From assembly GCA_019090615.1 (NCBI GenBank), contig JAHRVQ010000021.1, forward strand, positions 1 through 64,000: a stretch of 64,000 nucleotides of DNA, written 5' to 3'. The position numbers and the translations under genes are program-made. This document shows, piece by piece, positions 49,910-57,927 of the stretch. The stretch's first letter is position 1. Each line of letters opens with the position of its first letter. The notes beneath the pieces were generated by a model. It ran no database searches. It had not been told where the DNA came from and saw only the letters and a program-made list of their open reading frames with translations. Source of the stretch: Pseudomonadales bacterium (GTDB lineage Bacteria > Pseudomonadota > Gammaproteobacteria > Pseudomonadales > Azotimanducaceae).

Positions 49910-49970
49910 ATTTAGATTACGTAACACAGCACCCAATCCTATTCACAATTGAAGACCCAAGGAGCCTCCC

Positions 49971-50237
49971 ATGAAACCCGATCAAACAGCCGCATCTCAA
50001 CCCCTGGACATGCTGGTTAGTTCACTCCTGTATTTAATGACACGTTACAACCATCACCGTTGCCCAAAAGTTCACCAGGCGATTGCCAGCCATCTCATAA
50101 TGCTACGTGACCACCCTGGCGCCAGTTACTCTGTTGCCATGGTCAATACTGCTCGACGACTTGCCAACGAATGGAGCGCGGCAGCTGAAATACCCCTGCA
50201 AAAGGTTGCAACAAAGACCCCATTGACGGTTCATTAA
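49971..50237 (+). CDS. Small protein of unknown function upstream of peroxiredoxin
   Basis: I do not recognise this family. The 88-residue protein is rich in His, Ala and Leu, with one Cys (HHRCPKVHQAIASHLIMLRDHP) and a predicted helical character. The reading frame has a very good AAGGAGCCTCCC ribosome binding site, so it is probably expressed. It lies in front of the peroxiredoxin gene, separated by a 16-bp stem-loop, and after a Fur-like site. The His/Cys cluster might bind a metal, but this is a guess. Confidence 0.65.
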   Translation: MKPDQTAASQPLDMLVSSLLYLMTRYNHHRCPKVHQAIASHLIMLRDHPGASYSVAMVNTARRLANEWSAAAEIPLQKVATKTPLTVH

Positions 50238-50266
50238 TCGTTTCGATTCACCATTAACACAATCTC

Positions 50267-50305
50267 GCGTCCCTAATGCAGTTATTGTCACTGCATTAGG
50301 GACGC
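50267..50305. promoter_or_regulatory. Perfect 16-bp stem-loop before the peroxiredoxin gene
   Basis: The arm GCGTCCCTAATGCAGT (50267-50282) is matched exactly by ACTGCATTAGGGACGC (50290-50305), with a 7-base loop TATTGTC. It sits between the small-protein stop and the peroxiredoxin ATG, 43 bases before that ATG. No T-run follows. It may stabilise or attenuate the mRNA, or bind a protein. Confidence 0.85.
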
Positions 50306-50347
50306 CCCCAACAGCACCAAATAACAAACTTCCTCAAGGCCAATTTA

Positions 50348-50950
50348 ATGAATATGATTAATAAAGAAGCTCCCAACTTTGTCGCCGCCGCTGTTTTACG
50401 AGACGGCTCAATTAAAGAAGATTTCTGTCTGCATGAAGAGATTAAAGATCGCTTTGCGGTATTATTTTTTTACCCGCTAGACTTTACCTTTGTTTGTCCA
50501 TCCGAGTTAATTGCTTTCAGTCATCGGGCCGAAACCTTTGCAAAACGCGATACAGTTTTGATTAGTGTATCCATCGATTCCGAATTCACCCACTTAGCCT
50601 GGCGTAATACGCCAGTTGAAAAAGGCGGTGTAGGACCTATCAACTACCCGATGGTTGCCGATCCGTCGCACCGAATTGTAAATGACTACGGAGTTCAGGC
50701 AGCCAGTGGTGATGTTGCGCTGCGGGCGACATTCTTAATCGACCAAAAGGGCCTAATCCGCCACCAGTCAATAAACGACCTGCCTCTGGGGCGAAACGTC
50801 GATGAATACATCCGCCTGGTCGATGCCCTGCAATTTCATCAGTCGCACGGCGAAGTTTGCCCAGCCGGATGGCAATCGGGTGAAGCAGGCATGACCGCCA
50901 ACCCAGAAGGTGTAGCAAGCTATTTGGCCCAACATGCAAAATCATTATAA
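50348..50950 (+). CDS. 2-Cys peroxiredoxin, AhpC/Prx type
   Basis: The 200-residue enzyme reduces hydrogen peroxide and organic hydroperoxides. The peroxidatic Cys is in FYPLDFTFVCPSELIAF near residue 48, and the resolving Cys in HGEVCPAGW near residue 170, as in typical 2-Cys enzymes. The preceding small gene and the stem-loop probably belong to the same transcript. A reductase such as AhpF is not adjacent. Confidence 0.95.
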   Translation: MNMINKEAPNFVAAAVLRDGSIKEDFCLHEEIKDRFAVLFFYPLDFTFVCPSELIAFSHRAETFAKRDTVLISVSIDSEFTHLAWRNTPVEKGGVGPINYPMVADPSHRIVNDYGVQAASGDVALRATFLIDQKGLIRHQSINDLPLGRNVDEYIRLVDALQFHQSHGEVCPAGWQSGEAGMTANPEGVASYLAQHAKSL

Positions 50951-51066
50951 ATACCAGCCATAAATAGCCGGCGTACTAAGGACAGCAACCAGACAAAACC
51001 TTTAACCATGATTTAACCATATTAGTATCAACCGCTGAAAAGTGCCGTCCCACAAAACACAAACTA

Positions 51067-51096
51067 TTGACAAGCCAATCCCATACCATTCATTAT
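51067..51096 (+). promoter_or_regulatory. Predicted promoter of the SRPBCC-ArsR operon
   Basis: A perfect -35 box TTGACA (51067-51072) is followed 18 bases later by CATTAT (51091-51096), which agrees with TATAAT at four of six positions. Transcription would start near 51103, in the loop of the 28-bp inverted repeat. The operator-like repeat thus covers the spacer and -10 box. Confidence 0.6.
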
Positions 51097-51135
51097 GCAA
51101 CCCAATAGTTGCATAATGAATGGTATGGGATTGGC
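51074..51135. repeat. Perfect 28-bp inverted repeat with 6-base loop
   Basis: The left arm runs 51074-51101 and the right arm 51108-51135; they are exact reverse complements (left arm begins GCCAATCCCATACC, right arm ends GGTATGGGATTGGC). The loop is CCAATA. The right arm ends 3 bases before the ATG of the SRPBCC gene, and the left arm begins 2 bases after the -35 box. This is the longest perfect inverted repeat I found in the window. Confidence 0.97.
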
Positions 51136-51138
51136 CGC

Positions 51139-51540
51139 ATGAATATTCGTAAAACAAGGCTCTATGACGCCAACATCGAAGATGTCTGGCAAGCGATTAC
51201 CGACGAAAAAAAATTGACCGAATGGTTTATGCCGGCCCGGTTCAAAGCCGAACCAGGTTATCAGTTTGAATTTCAGGACCAACCGCAAGGCAAATGGGAT
51301 GGTCGGTTATGGGGCGAAGTTAATGAAGTCATCGAGCCACATAGGTTATGTTATTCCTGGATTGGTAATCAGATGAACAATAAGACATTGGTTGAATGGA
51401 CCCTCAAAAAAACACACCAGGGCACTAAAGTCACCCTTGAACATAGCGGCTTCAAGGGCTTTAACGATAGCCTTATTGGTTTTTTTCATCGCTTTGGCTG
51501 GCGCAAATACTTTAGTGGGCTGGATAAATTCCTCCTCTAA
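51139..51540 (+). CDS. SRPBCC (AHSA1-like) domain protein
   Basis: The 133-residue protein begins MNIRKTRLYDANIEDVWQAITDEKKLTEWFMPARF, the typical SRPBCC/activator-of-Hsp90-like start. It keeps the central WDGRLWGEVNEVIEPHRLCYSW segment and the C-terminal helix. These domains bind hydrophobic ligands in a deep pocket. It is often paired with an ArsR regulator, as here. The ATG at 51139 lies right after the 28-bp inverted repeat. A longer frame from a TTG at 51109 would put the N-terminus inside the repeat and is not favoured. No clear ribosome binding site is visible. Confidence 0.85.
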   Translation: MNIRKTRLYDANIEDVWQAITDEKKLTEWFMPARFKAEPGYQFEFQDQPQGKWDGRLWGEVNEVIEPHRLCYSWIGNQMNNKTLVEWTLKKTHQGTKVTLEHSGFKGFNDSLIGFFHRFGWRKYFSGLDKFLL

Positions 51541-51550
51541 AACATTGAAT

Positions 51551-51853
51551 GTGGACATTTTTAAAGCGATTTCAGATGACAAACGACGCGCTATTATCAG
51601 CCTGTTGGTCACTCAGGGCCCGTTGACCTTTTCTGCCATAAGCATGCACTGTCACGCTAGCCGGCAAGCCACCAGCAAACACCTCATGGTTCTCAACCAG
51701 GCAAAACTCATTGATATTGAAAAGAAGGGCCGACAGAAAGTATGTCGCGCTAATCTCAGTAGACTTAATGAGGTAATCGAATGGGCCGAGTTCCATCATA
51801 CCCTGTGGGAGCAAAAACTCGATTCACTGCAAACTTTTCTTAACGGTAAATAA
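51551..51853 (+). CDS. ArsR-family transcriptional regulator
   Basis: The 100-residue protein has the compact winged helix-turn-helix of ArsR repressors: VDIFKAISDDKRRAIISLL, then SRQATSKHLMVLNQAKLI as recognition helix, and GRQKVCRANL as wing. No metal-binding CxC pair is evident, so it belongs to the non-metal ArsR group that pairs with SRPBCC proteins. The GTG at 51551 (10 bases after the SRPBCC stop) is the likely start, because the longer frame from 51392 overlaps the SRPBCC gene. It probably autoregulates through the 28-bp repeat; this is inference. Confidence 0.85.
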   Translation: MDIFKAISDDKRRAIISLLVTQGPLTFSAISMHCHASRQATSKHLMVLNQAKLIDIEKKGRQKVCRANLSRLNEVIEWAEFHHTLWEQKLDSLQTFLNGK

Positions 51854-51885
51854 ACGCTGGCAAATAAGCATTACCTAAACAGGAT

Positions 51886-51898
51886 CATAATGGTATGG
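51886..51898. promoter_or_regulatory. Possible second ArsR half-site upstream of P450
   Basis: CATAATGGTATGG shares the CATAATG and GTATGG strings with the right arm of the 28-bp inverted repeat. It lies between the ArsR stop and the P450 start. The match is short and may be chance. Confidence 0.3.
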
Positions 51899-52019
51899 TA
51901 CGAATATGATATGACGCCTAGCCAACGCCCAGTAATTAAGGGCAAAGAATCAGCACCTGCGCTTATTTCAGATCTTTTTTGCCTAACGATTAAGCTCGGC
52001 CCAGCACGGACTAATTACA

Positions 52020-53342
52020 ATGACTTCTGCCCAGGACTACAACCCCTTCTCCAAAGAGACCATTGAATGCCCCTATGATTTCTATGCCGCCATGCGCAAC
52101 GAATCACCAGTAATGCAGGTTGCGGACGGTGTATTTTTTGTCAGTAGTTATGATTTGATTCGACAAGTGCTAGTAGATACCAAACGATTTTCATCATCAA
52201 ACGGCGCCGCTTTCTTAAATTTCCAGGGCGAACAGGGGCTTGCGCCGCCAACGATGCCACCCCCAGACATCGCCAATATATTAGCTCAAGGGCCAAGACC
52301 GCGTAACACCTTACTAACGGCCGACCCGCCTGAACATACCCGTTATCGCTCATTAGTAAACCGCTCCTTATCACCACGACGAGTAGCTAAACTAGAACCA
52401 GCTGCAATCAGGGTGGCAGATGCATTAATCGATACATTTATTGATCGTGGCGAAGTAGACCTGGTGGAAGAATTCACCCAAATGGTCCCACTTACCGTCG
52501 TAGCAATAGCCTTAGGCGTACCGGAAGACCAGCTTGAAAATTACAAACGTTGGTCCATGGACGCAGTAAAAGTACTTGCTGGCACTGTATCCCATGAAGA
52601 ACGCATCGAATCTGCGCAGGCTTCTGTCGACCTGAGCAACTTCCTCGCCCAACAGGTTGAGCAGGCAAGAAAAAACCCACAAGGTGGGCTTGTCGAGGAT
52701 TTAATTAACGCCCATATGTTGTTAGATGAAGATGTCGACGGCGGCCAGGATAGCTATCGAGGCCTGGATACAGACGAAATTGTCAGCGTCCTGAATCAAC
52801 TGTTAATCGCCGGCCAGGAGACTGTCAATTATTTGCTTTCATCCACCTTGCTACTGCTTTTACAGAACCCAGAACACCTCGCCAGAGTAGAAAAAGATCA
52901 CGGGCTGATTCCAGCTGTATTGGAAGAAGCCCTGAGGCTGGAGTCACCGATTCAATCCATTGGCCGTTTTGTACTAGAAGACTTAGAATTAGGCGGCATT
53001 GCAATACCAAAAGGCGCTAGATTAGTCATCCTCTACGGCTGCGGCAATCGAGATGAGAACCGGTTTGAAGACGCAGCAACTTTTAGCTTGAACCGAACTG
53101 ACGCGCGCAATCACGTTGGCTTTGGCGCTGGGCCTCATTACTGTGTCGGCGCCAACCTTGCGCGGATGGAAAGCCGCATCGCACTTGAGCGGTTATTTGC
53201 AAGAATAACCAACCTTCAGCCCACAGGCGAACTGCAACAACTCAGCCACCAATATAACTTTATTTTCAGGGCGCTAAATGCCCTGCCCCTGCGCTTCGAT
53301 AAAAAACCCGCGCCCGACGAAGAACAGGAAGCAGCACTATGA
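52020..53342 (+). CDS. Cytochrome P450
   Basis: The 440-residue haem monooxygenase has the cysteine ligand Cys375 in FGAGPHYCVGANLAR, the ExxR motif in LEEALRLESP, and an I-helix with LLIAGQETVNYLL, where Glu replaces the usual Asp next to Thr. It is a soluble class-I bacterial P450. A 3Fe-4S ferredoxin gene overlaps its stop by 4 bases, so the two are translated together. The substrate is unknown; a hydrophobic compound is likely. A ferredoxin reductase is not encoded here. Confidence 0.97.
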   Translation: MTSAQDYNPFSKETIECPYDFYAAMRNESPVMQVADGVFFVSSYDLIRQVLVDTKRFSSSNGAAFLNFQGEQGLAPPTMPPPDIANILAQGPRPRNTLLTADPPEHTRYRSLVNRSLSPRRVAKLEPAAIRVADALIDTFIDRGEVDLVEEFTQMVPLTVVAIALGVPEDQLENYKRWSMDAVKVLAGTVSHEERIESAQASVDLSNFLAQQVEQARKNPQGGLVEDLINAHMLLDEDVDGGQDSYRGLDTDEIVSVLNQLLIAGQETVNYLLSSTLLLLLQNPEHLARVEKDHGLIPAVLEEALRLESPIQSIGRFVLEDLELGGIAIPKGARLVILYGCGNRDENRFEDAATFSLNRTDARNHVGFGAGPHYCVGANLARMESRIALERLFARITNLQPTGELQQLSHQYNFIFRALNALPLRFDKKPAPDEEQEAAL

Positions 53343-53533
53343 AACCTGCAATCGACCTAAGTTTATGCATGCGAACTGGACAATGTTTTTACCTGCATCC
53401 AGGGTATTTTAAAGAAGGTGCAGACGGGTACCCTATAATCATTAAAAGTTTAACCACAGAAAGTGCCACCCTCAAAGAAAATATCCTCGACTGCTGCCCA
53501 GCGCAGGCCATCGTATTTGCAGAACAGCAATAG
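53339..53533 (+). CDS. 3Fe-4S ferredoxin, partner of the P450
   Basis: The 64-residue protein has Cys10-x5-Cys16 and a distal Cys-Cys-Pro (52-54), as in the [3Fe-4S] ferredoxins that serve P450s (missing the fourth cluster Cys). Its ATG overlaps the P450 stop codon (ATGA). It is expected to carry electrons from an unlinked reductase to the P450. Confidence 0.93.
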   Translation: MKPAIDLSLCMRTGQCFYLHPGYFKEGADGYPIIIKSLTTESATLKENILDCCPAQAIVFAEQQ

Positions 53534-53787
53534 TACAAACTTGAATAAGGTTTAATACATAACTGTGGCTATTAATTCGCACCATTAACTCATACCTATA
53601 GCTAACACGAATAGCTCACACGAATAGCAAACATAATTAATCTGCGCTATTAATAAGCTCTATTTATGAGCACTATTTATATGCTCTACAAATAAGTACA
53701 TGGTAGTACTCCTGCAGCAATATTAACGCTAATATGCAGCATTGCTAATAGCTGCCGCCTGGCATAAGTTTTTCACATTAGACCCAT

Positions 53788-54633
53788 ATGCCAGTAAAAA
53801 TCGCCTTACAGAAAATAACCCACAAGCGCATAACCACGGCTTACCGAGACAGCGGCGGACCGGGCATACCCTTTTTAATCGTCCATGGTTTTGCCGGCTC
53901 CATGCTCGACTTTGAAGATGAACAATCCCAATTGGCACAAAATCGGCGAGTAATTCTTGTTGACCTGCGCGGTCACGGACATTCAACCAATAGCGGCAAT
54001 GGCGACCACTATAACTTCGAAACACTTACCGACGATCTCTTGAGTTTCATCGCGGCTTTGGCAATCGACCGACTTGATATCCTCGGTCATTCTATGGGTG
54101 GTATGGTGGTAATACGCGCCCTACTGGCAAAACCTGAATTATTCAGATCTGCACTATTAATGAACACAGCCGCAGAACCCATAAAGGGTGGCACCAAATT
54201 ACCACCAGACCTTTATCCCACCATTAGGAAAAAGGGCGTGGAAATGCTGTTAGCGGGTATTCGTAGCCAGGCGAGTTATCCCGCCACCCAAAAAGGCATA
54301 GATCATTTGGGTAAAAACGAGTACTTGCGGCGCATTAAAGCAAAACTCAGCCAAATGGACCCAGAAGCATTTATTGCCCTACAACTCCGTCTAACAGATC
54401 AACAAAACCAATTAAACCAACTGCAATCTTTAACAATGCCAGTGACAATATTGCTCGGCGCAGAAGACAAACCCTTTATCAATCGTTCGCGGCGTATGCA
54501 TAACAAGATTAAAGGCTCAATCTATGTGGAGATTGCTGGGGCTGCTCATTCACCCCAGTATGAAAACCGTATTGGTTGGCATGCAGTAATTAGCACCCAC
54601 TTCGAGCGTATTGACAGCAAAAATACCGACTAA
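53788..54633 (+). CDS. Alpha/beta-hydrolase
   Basis: The 281-residue protein has the nucleophile elbow GHSMGGMVVIRALL, an oxyanion segment VHGFAGSMLDFEDE and a C-terminal catalytic His in AGAAHSPQYENRIG. It is of the general esterase/lactonase/epoxide hydrolase class; the substrate is unknown. It lies 254 bases after the ferredoxin gene in the same direction. Whether it belongs to the same transcript cannot be decided. Confidence 0.88.
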   Translation: MPVKIALQKITHKRITTAYRDSGGPGIPFLIVHGFAGSMLDFEDEQSQLAQNRRVILVDLRGHGHSTNSGNGDHYNFETLTDDLLSFIAALAIDRLDILGHSMGGMVVIRALLAKPELFRSALLMNTAAEPIKGGTKLPPDLYPTIRKKGVEMLLAGIRSQASYPATQKGIDHLGKNEYLRRIKAKLSQMDPEAFIALQLRLTDQQNQLNQLQSLTMPVTILLGAEDKPFINRSRRMHNKIKGSIYVEIAGAAHSPQYENRIGWHAVISTHFERIDSKNTD

Positions 54634-54712
54634 ATCCACCCAGGGTCCGCTACGCATTCCCTAAGGCAGTGCCCCAATGCTTCGCCGTTTTGAACCCTTG
54701 CTACCTTTATTC

Positions 54713-54798
54713 TTCAGATACGCATTGTTCAGATACATATTGTTCAGAGACGCATTGTTCAGATACATATTGTTCAGATACGTATTATTCAAATACTG
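54713..54798. repeat. 15-bp tandem repeat, nearly six copies
   Basis: The unit TTCAGATACGCATTG and close variants repeat head to tail from 54713 to 54798, with a partial last copy. Copies 2 and 4 share the variant ending CATATTG and copies 1 and 3 share CGCATTG, so the array alternates with a 30-bp higher-order period. It lies between the convergent hydrolase and cupin genes. Confidence 0.92.
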
Positions 54799-54801
54799 AA
54801 T

Positions 54802-55461
54802 TTAGCGACCAGCAACATCACCAAAATCCAGCTCCTGCTGTTTGAATGCAACGTCACCAATATGTTCTGGTGCCTGCCAGAGCGGCTTATTAGTTTTATA
54901 ATTATCAATAAGATGATCGATCGCCTCAAGAGATAGCTCGTCCAGACACAAACCGGGGGCTTCTTTCACACCACCGCCTGCCCTGAATTCAAGCAACTCT
55001 ACGCCAGCTGGACCGGCAGTATATTTATAGGGTTGGCCATTTGGTAAAAAGAAGGTCGAGCCCTTTCCCAGACGTTTATTACCCATAGTAATTTCCCCGG
55101 CCACAACGTAGTACAGGCAATCGCCATATTTCGGGTGACTATGCCGGAACAGCTCGAAATTCGCACCAAACCAGACATGCACAAGGTTCATACCCTTTGG
55201 CCCACGCTGGGCAAATAATGGGGTGGTCGCGGCACCGCCCTGAAATGCCGCCGCCATTTCAAAAACCTTCTCACTGGTAGCTTCTACGCCATGCTTTTCA
55301 GCCAAAGCGCTGTAATCAAAATTTGCAGCAATGGCCTCTTTTTTAACTTTCGCATCGGGATTGGGTTTATTCACCCGTGGATTAACCTTCATCTTAAAAG
55401 GACCCCGTTCGGACACATAACCACGAGTAACAACCTCGGCTTGCTTCAATCGCTCACTCAT
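54802..55461 (-). CDS. Cupin-fold protein
   Basis: The 219-residue protein has a cupin core: FRHSHPKYGDCLYYVVAGEITMG followed by GKGSTFFLPNGQPYKYTAG. The first motif carries His-x-His, so a metal could bind. An AAGGAG lies right before the ATG. The substrate is unknown. It is near TonB receptors and the P450 module, so a role in the same catabolic pathway is a guess. Confidence 0.7.
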   Translation of the reverse strand: MSERLKQAEVVTRGYVSERGPFKMKVNPRVNKPNPDAKVKKEAIAANFDYSALAEKHGVEATSEKVFEMAAAFQGGAATTPLFAQRGPKGMNLVHVWFGANFELFRHSHPKYGDCLYYVVAGEITMGNKRLGKGSTFFLPNGQPYKYTAGPAGVELLEFRAGGGVKEAPGLCLDELSLEAIDHLIDNYKTNKPLWQAPEHIGDVAFKQQELDFGDVAGR

Positions 55462-55586
55462 CTCCTTGTTCCTTTTGGTATTGCTATTGGCATAGCTTGT
55501 AACATTACTCTTAACATCGCTTTTATACTATCGGAATTACATTACCAGCTGTCAATTAATATATTCCACTTAAAAAAATCAAAAAA

Positions 55587-55608
55587 AAGCCCCGCTAAAG
55601 CGAGGCTT
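55587..55608 (-). terminator. Rho-independent terminator of the TonB receptor at 55627
   Basis: The stem AAGCCTCGCT/AGCGGGGCTT (one G-T pair) is followed on the minus strand by eight or more T residues, 18 bases past the receptor stop. Confidence 0.9.
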
Positions 55609-55626
55609 AACAAAACACAATATTAT

Positions 55627-57927
55627 TTAATCCAGAAAGGCACTTACTGTCACCCCATAGGTTCTACCAATGGCCAAAAAGGTACTGACGGTATCACCTT
55701 GAACCGGCGTATTAAAACCGACATTTGAACGCACCGTATTACCCAGGTTTCTACCCCAAAGCATCGCGCTATATTTACCCGATGGAGACGTGAAACCTAC
55801 TTGAGCATTCCACTTATTATAAGCGCCGCGAATTTTCTCTTCGATCAGATCAGAACCGGTATTGGTTTCACCCACATGCGACCAGTTGATATTTAGCGCA
55901 TAAGTCCAGGCACTACCAGGGAGATTATCTTCAACAAACAATGCTCCACTACCTTGCCATAATGGCGCCAGGTTCAATCGTCTACCAGCCAGATCATTCG
56001 TTTCATCAGCGAGCGCGGGCTTATCATCGCCATATCGCGCATCCGCATAGGTCACCCCAAAAGTTAGCGTCATGATTTCTGATAAGGCAAAAACGCTCTC
56101 AAGCTCAATACCCTTACTAATCACTTTATCGGTATTGGTAATAATGAAACCGTCACCGGTAAAGGTGTTTAACTGAAATGACTCGAAACGTGTATAAAAC
56201 AGTGCTGAATTTAACGTTAAACGATAATCAAATAAATTACTTTTTAGACCAAGTTCAAAACCCGTAGAAACTTCTGGATCAAATGTTTCTTCTTCTAAGT
56301 CAGCAGCCTGCTGGTCCAAATTAATACCACCTGATTTATACCCGCGAGAAACACCAAAGTAGGTATTAACATCCTCGAATAATTGATAAGCAACCTTTAC
56401 AGTACCAGTAAACTCATCATCCTCAATGGTGACGTCAAAGCTATTGTTGTTACACCAGCTTCCGGGGCTAGGCCTAACGGCACAAAAAGGGTCATTAATA
56501 GCAGTCCCAGGTGCTGCACCATTGATGATGCCGCCGCCTTCCTTTTTCTCATGGGAAAACCTGACGCCTAGAGTAAATGCCAATTTATCCGTCGTATGCC
56601 AGACATCATGGGTAAACAACGACCAACCGGTGGTTTCAGTCTCATAGACACCATCATATCCCTGGTTCCTTTCATTCCCGTCTAATTCGCGCCGACCAGA
56701 AGGGTTACCTTCCCAGGTGCTAGCAGGAGCCGCACCTCGATTCAATGTAGCAATATACGCGGGACCTGCGCTGGCAAAAGTAATCACCTCGTCTGAGTAT
56801 AAGTCTTCAGAGTAAATATAAGCCCCAACAAAGAAATCAAACTTGTCTGCGGTAGCAATAAAATGAAACTCCTGACTAAAATTGTCAAAGGTATTTACTG
56901 TATCAAGCGTACCTAGAATATCAGCGGATGAAAAATCCGGGTCAGTTGAACGATGCACTCTGAACTCTCGATAACCTGTTAGAGATTTCAAGGTGATATT
57001 TTCACTAAAATCCCAGCTCAGATCGAGCGAAACGCCCTGATCTTCAGTTCTTTCAAAAGGTTCATAATTTACCCCTGCTTTTGGCGTTGAATCCTTATTC
57101 AGTAAATTCGAATTGCCACCCAGCCCTTGAACTAGCGGACTTCTCGAACCAAAGAATATATAGGACGCAACACAACAGGTCTCGTCTTTTTCAGTATAAT
57201 CAACGATCAAACGGGCCTCAATTTCATCGGTAGGCACCCAAAGCACCTGCCCTTTAAGGCTATAACGATCTCTGTCCTGATACACGTCATTAGTATTGAT
57301 ATCCTCGACAAAGCCATCACGTTCATTCCAGCTATAGGAAAGTCGAAAGGCTAATTCTTCGGACACAAAAGTATTCACAAAACCTTTGATATTTTTCGAA
57401 TCATAATTACCCGCTGCAAAACTAACGCTGGAGTTATTTTCGAATTGCGGTTTATTGGTGATTACATTTACCGCGCCGGCAACCGTATTTTTACCAAACA
57501 ATGTGCCCTGTGGCCCTCGCAGAATTTCTATCCGCTCGATATCACCAAGATCAGAAAAAGCCTGACCAGCTCGACTTCGATAAATACCATCAATAAAAGT
57601 GCCAACGGCAGCTTCAAGGCCCGGGTTACTACCGGCTGTACCAACACCACGAATCCTGATTGAACCACCTTGCGCAGAATTACTAGACTGTTGGATGGCG
57701 ATACTTGGCGACACCTCCATCAAACCATGAAAATCCTGCACGCCACGTTTAGCAAGGTCACGACCAGTAAATGCGCTCACTGCAATTGGCACTTCCTGAA
57801 TAGACTCTTCTCGCTTAGTGGCGGTAACGACCACCTCTTCCATTGTTCTCGAGCCTTTATCTGACGCGAGCGCTAGATTGAACGGCAGGGCTAAAGTTAG
57901 CCCCACCAGTGTTACTATCTTTCTCAT
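55627..57927 (-). CDS. TonB-dependent receptor, paralogue of the 61984 receptor
   Basis: The 766-residue receptor has a signal peptide (MRKIVTLVGLTLALPFNLALA), the EEVVVTATKR TonB box, the plug motif ILRGPQGTLFGKNTVAGAVNV and a barrel ending VSAFLD. Most plug and barrel segments match the receptor cut off at the window end, and both share the unusual Cys-Cys in ETCCVASY / EACCVASF. The two are products of a duplication. A terminator follows it at 55587. A ribosome binding site (AGGGG) is present. The ligand is unknown. Confidence 0.96.
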   Translation of the reverse strand: MRKIVTLVGLTLALPFNLALASDKGSRTMEEVVVTATKREESIQEVPIAVSAFTGRDLAKRGVQDFHGLMEVSPSIAIQQSSNSAQGGSIRIRGVGTAGSNPGLEAAVGTFIDGIYRSRAGQAFSDLGDIERIEILRGPQGTLFGKNTVAGAVNVITNKPQFENNSSVSFAAGNYDSKNIKGFVNTFVSEELAFRLSYSWNERDGFVEDINTNDVYQDRDRYSLKGQVLWVPTDEIEARLIVDYTEKDETCCVASYIFFGSRSPLVQGLGGNSNLLNKDSTPKAGVNYEPFERTEDQGVSLDLSWDFSENITLKSLTGYREFRVHRSTDPDFSSADILGTLDTVNTFDNFSQEFHFIATADKFDFFVGAYIYSEDLYSDEVITFASAGPAYIATLNRGAAPASTWEGNPSGRRELDGNERNQGYDGVYETETTGWSLFTHDVWHTTDKLAFTLGVRFSHEKKEGGGIINGAAPGTAINDPFCAVRPSPGSWCNNNSFDVTIEDDEFTGTVKVAYQLFEDVNTYFGVSRGYKSGGINLDQQAADLEEETFDPEVSTGFELGLKSNLFDYRLTLNSALFYTRFESFQLNTFTGDGFIITNTDKVISKGIELESVFALSEIMTLTFGVTYADARYGDDKPALADETNDLAGRRLNLAPLWQGSGALFVEDNLPGSAWTYALNINWSHVGETNTGSDLIEEKIRGAYNKWNAQVGFTSPSGKYSAMLWGRNLGNTVRSNVGFNTPVQGDTVSTFLAIGRTYGVTVSAFLD

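Larger units (their letters stand above)
49511..49970. other. Intergenic region with two inverted repeats and a Fur-like site
   Basis: No gene was found in these 460 bases. Two inverted repeats (49558-49598 and 49680-49712) and an AT-rich Fur-box-like half site (49891-49909) are visible. An AAGGAG ribosome binding site precedes the next gene. Confidence 0.5.

Noticed and set aside
51392-51550. Longer frame for the ArsR regulator
   Set aside because: It overlaps the SRPBCC gene and lacks any HTH feature; the GTG at 51551 fits the family start.
53534-53787. Small gene between ferredoxin and hydrolase
   Set aside because: The gap is AT-rich with ACACGAATAGC-type repeats and no frame with a ribosome binding site.
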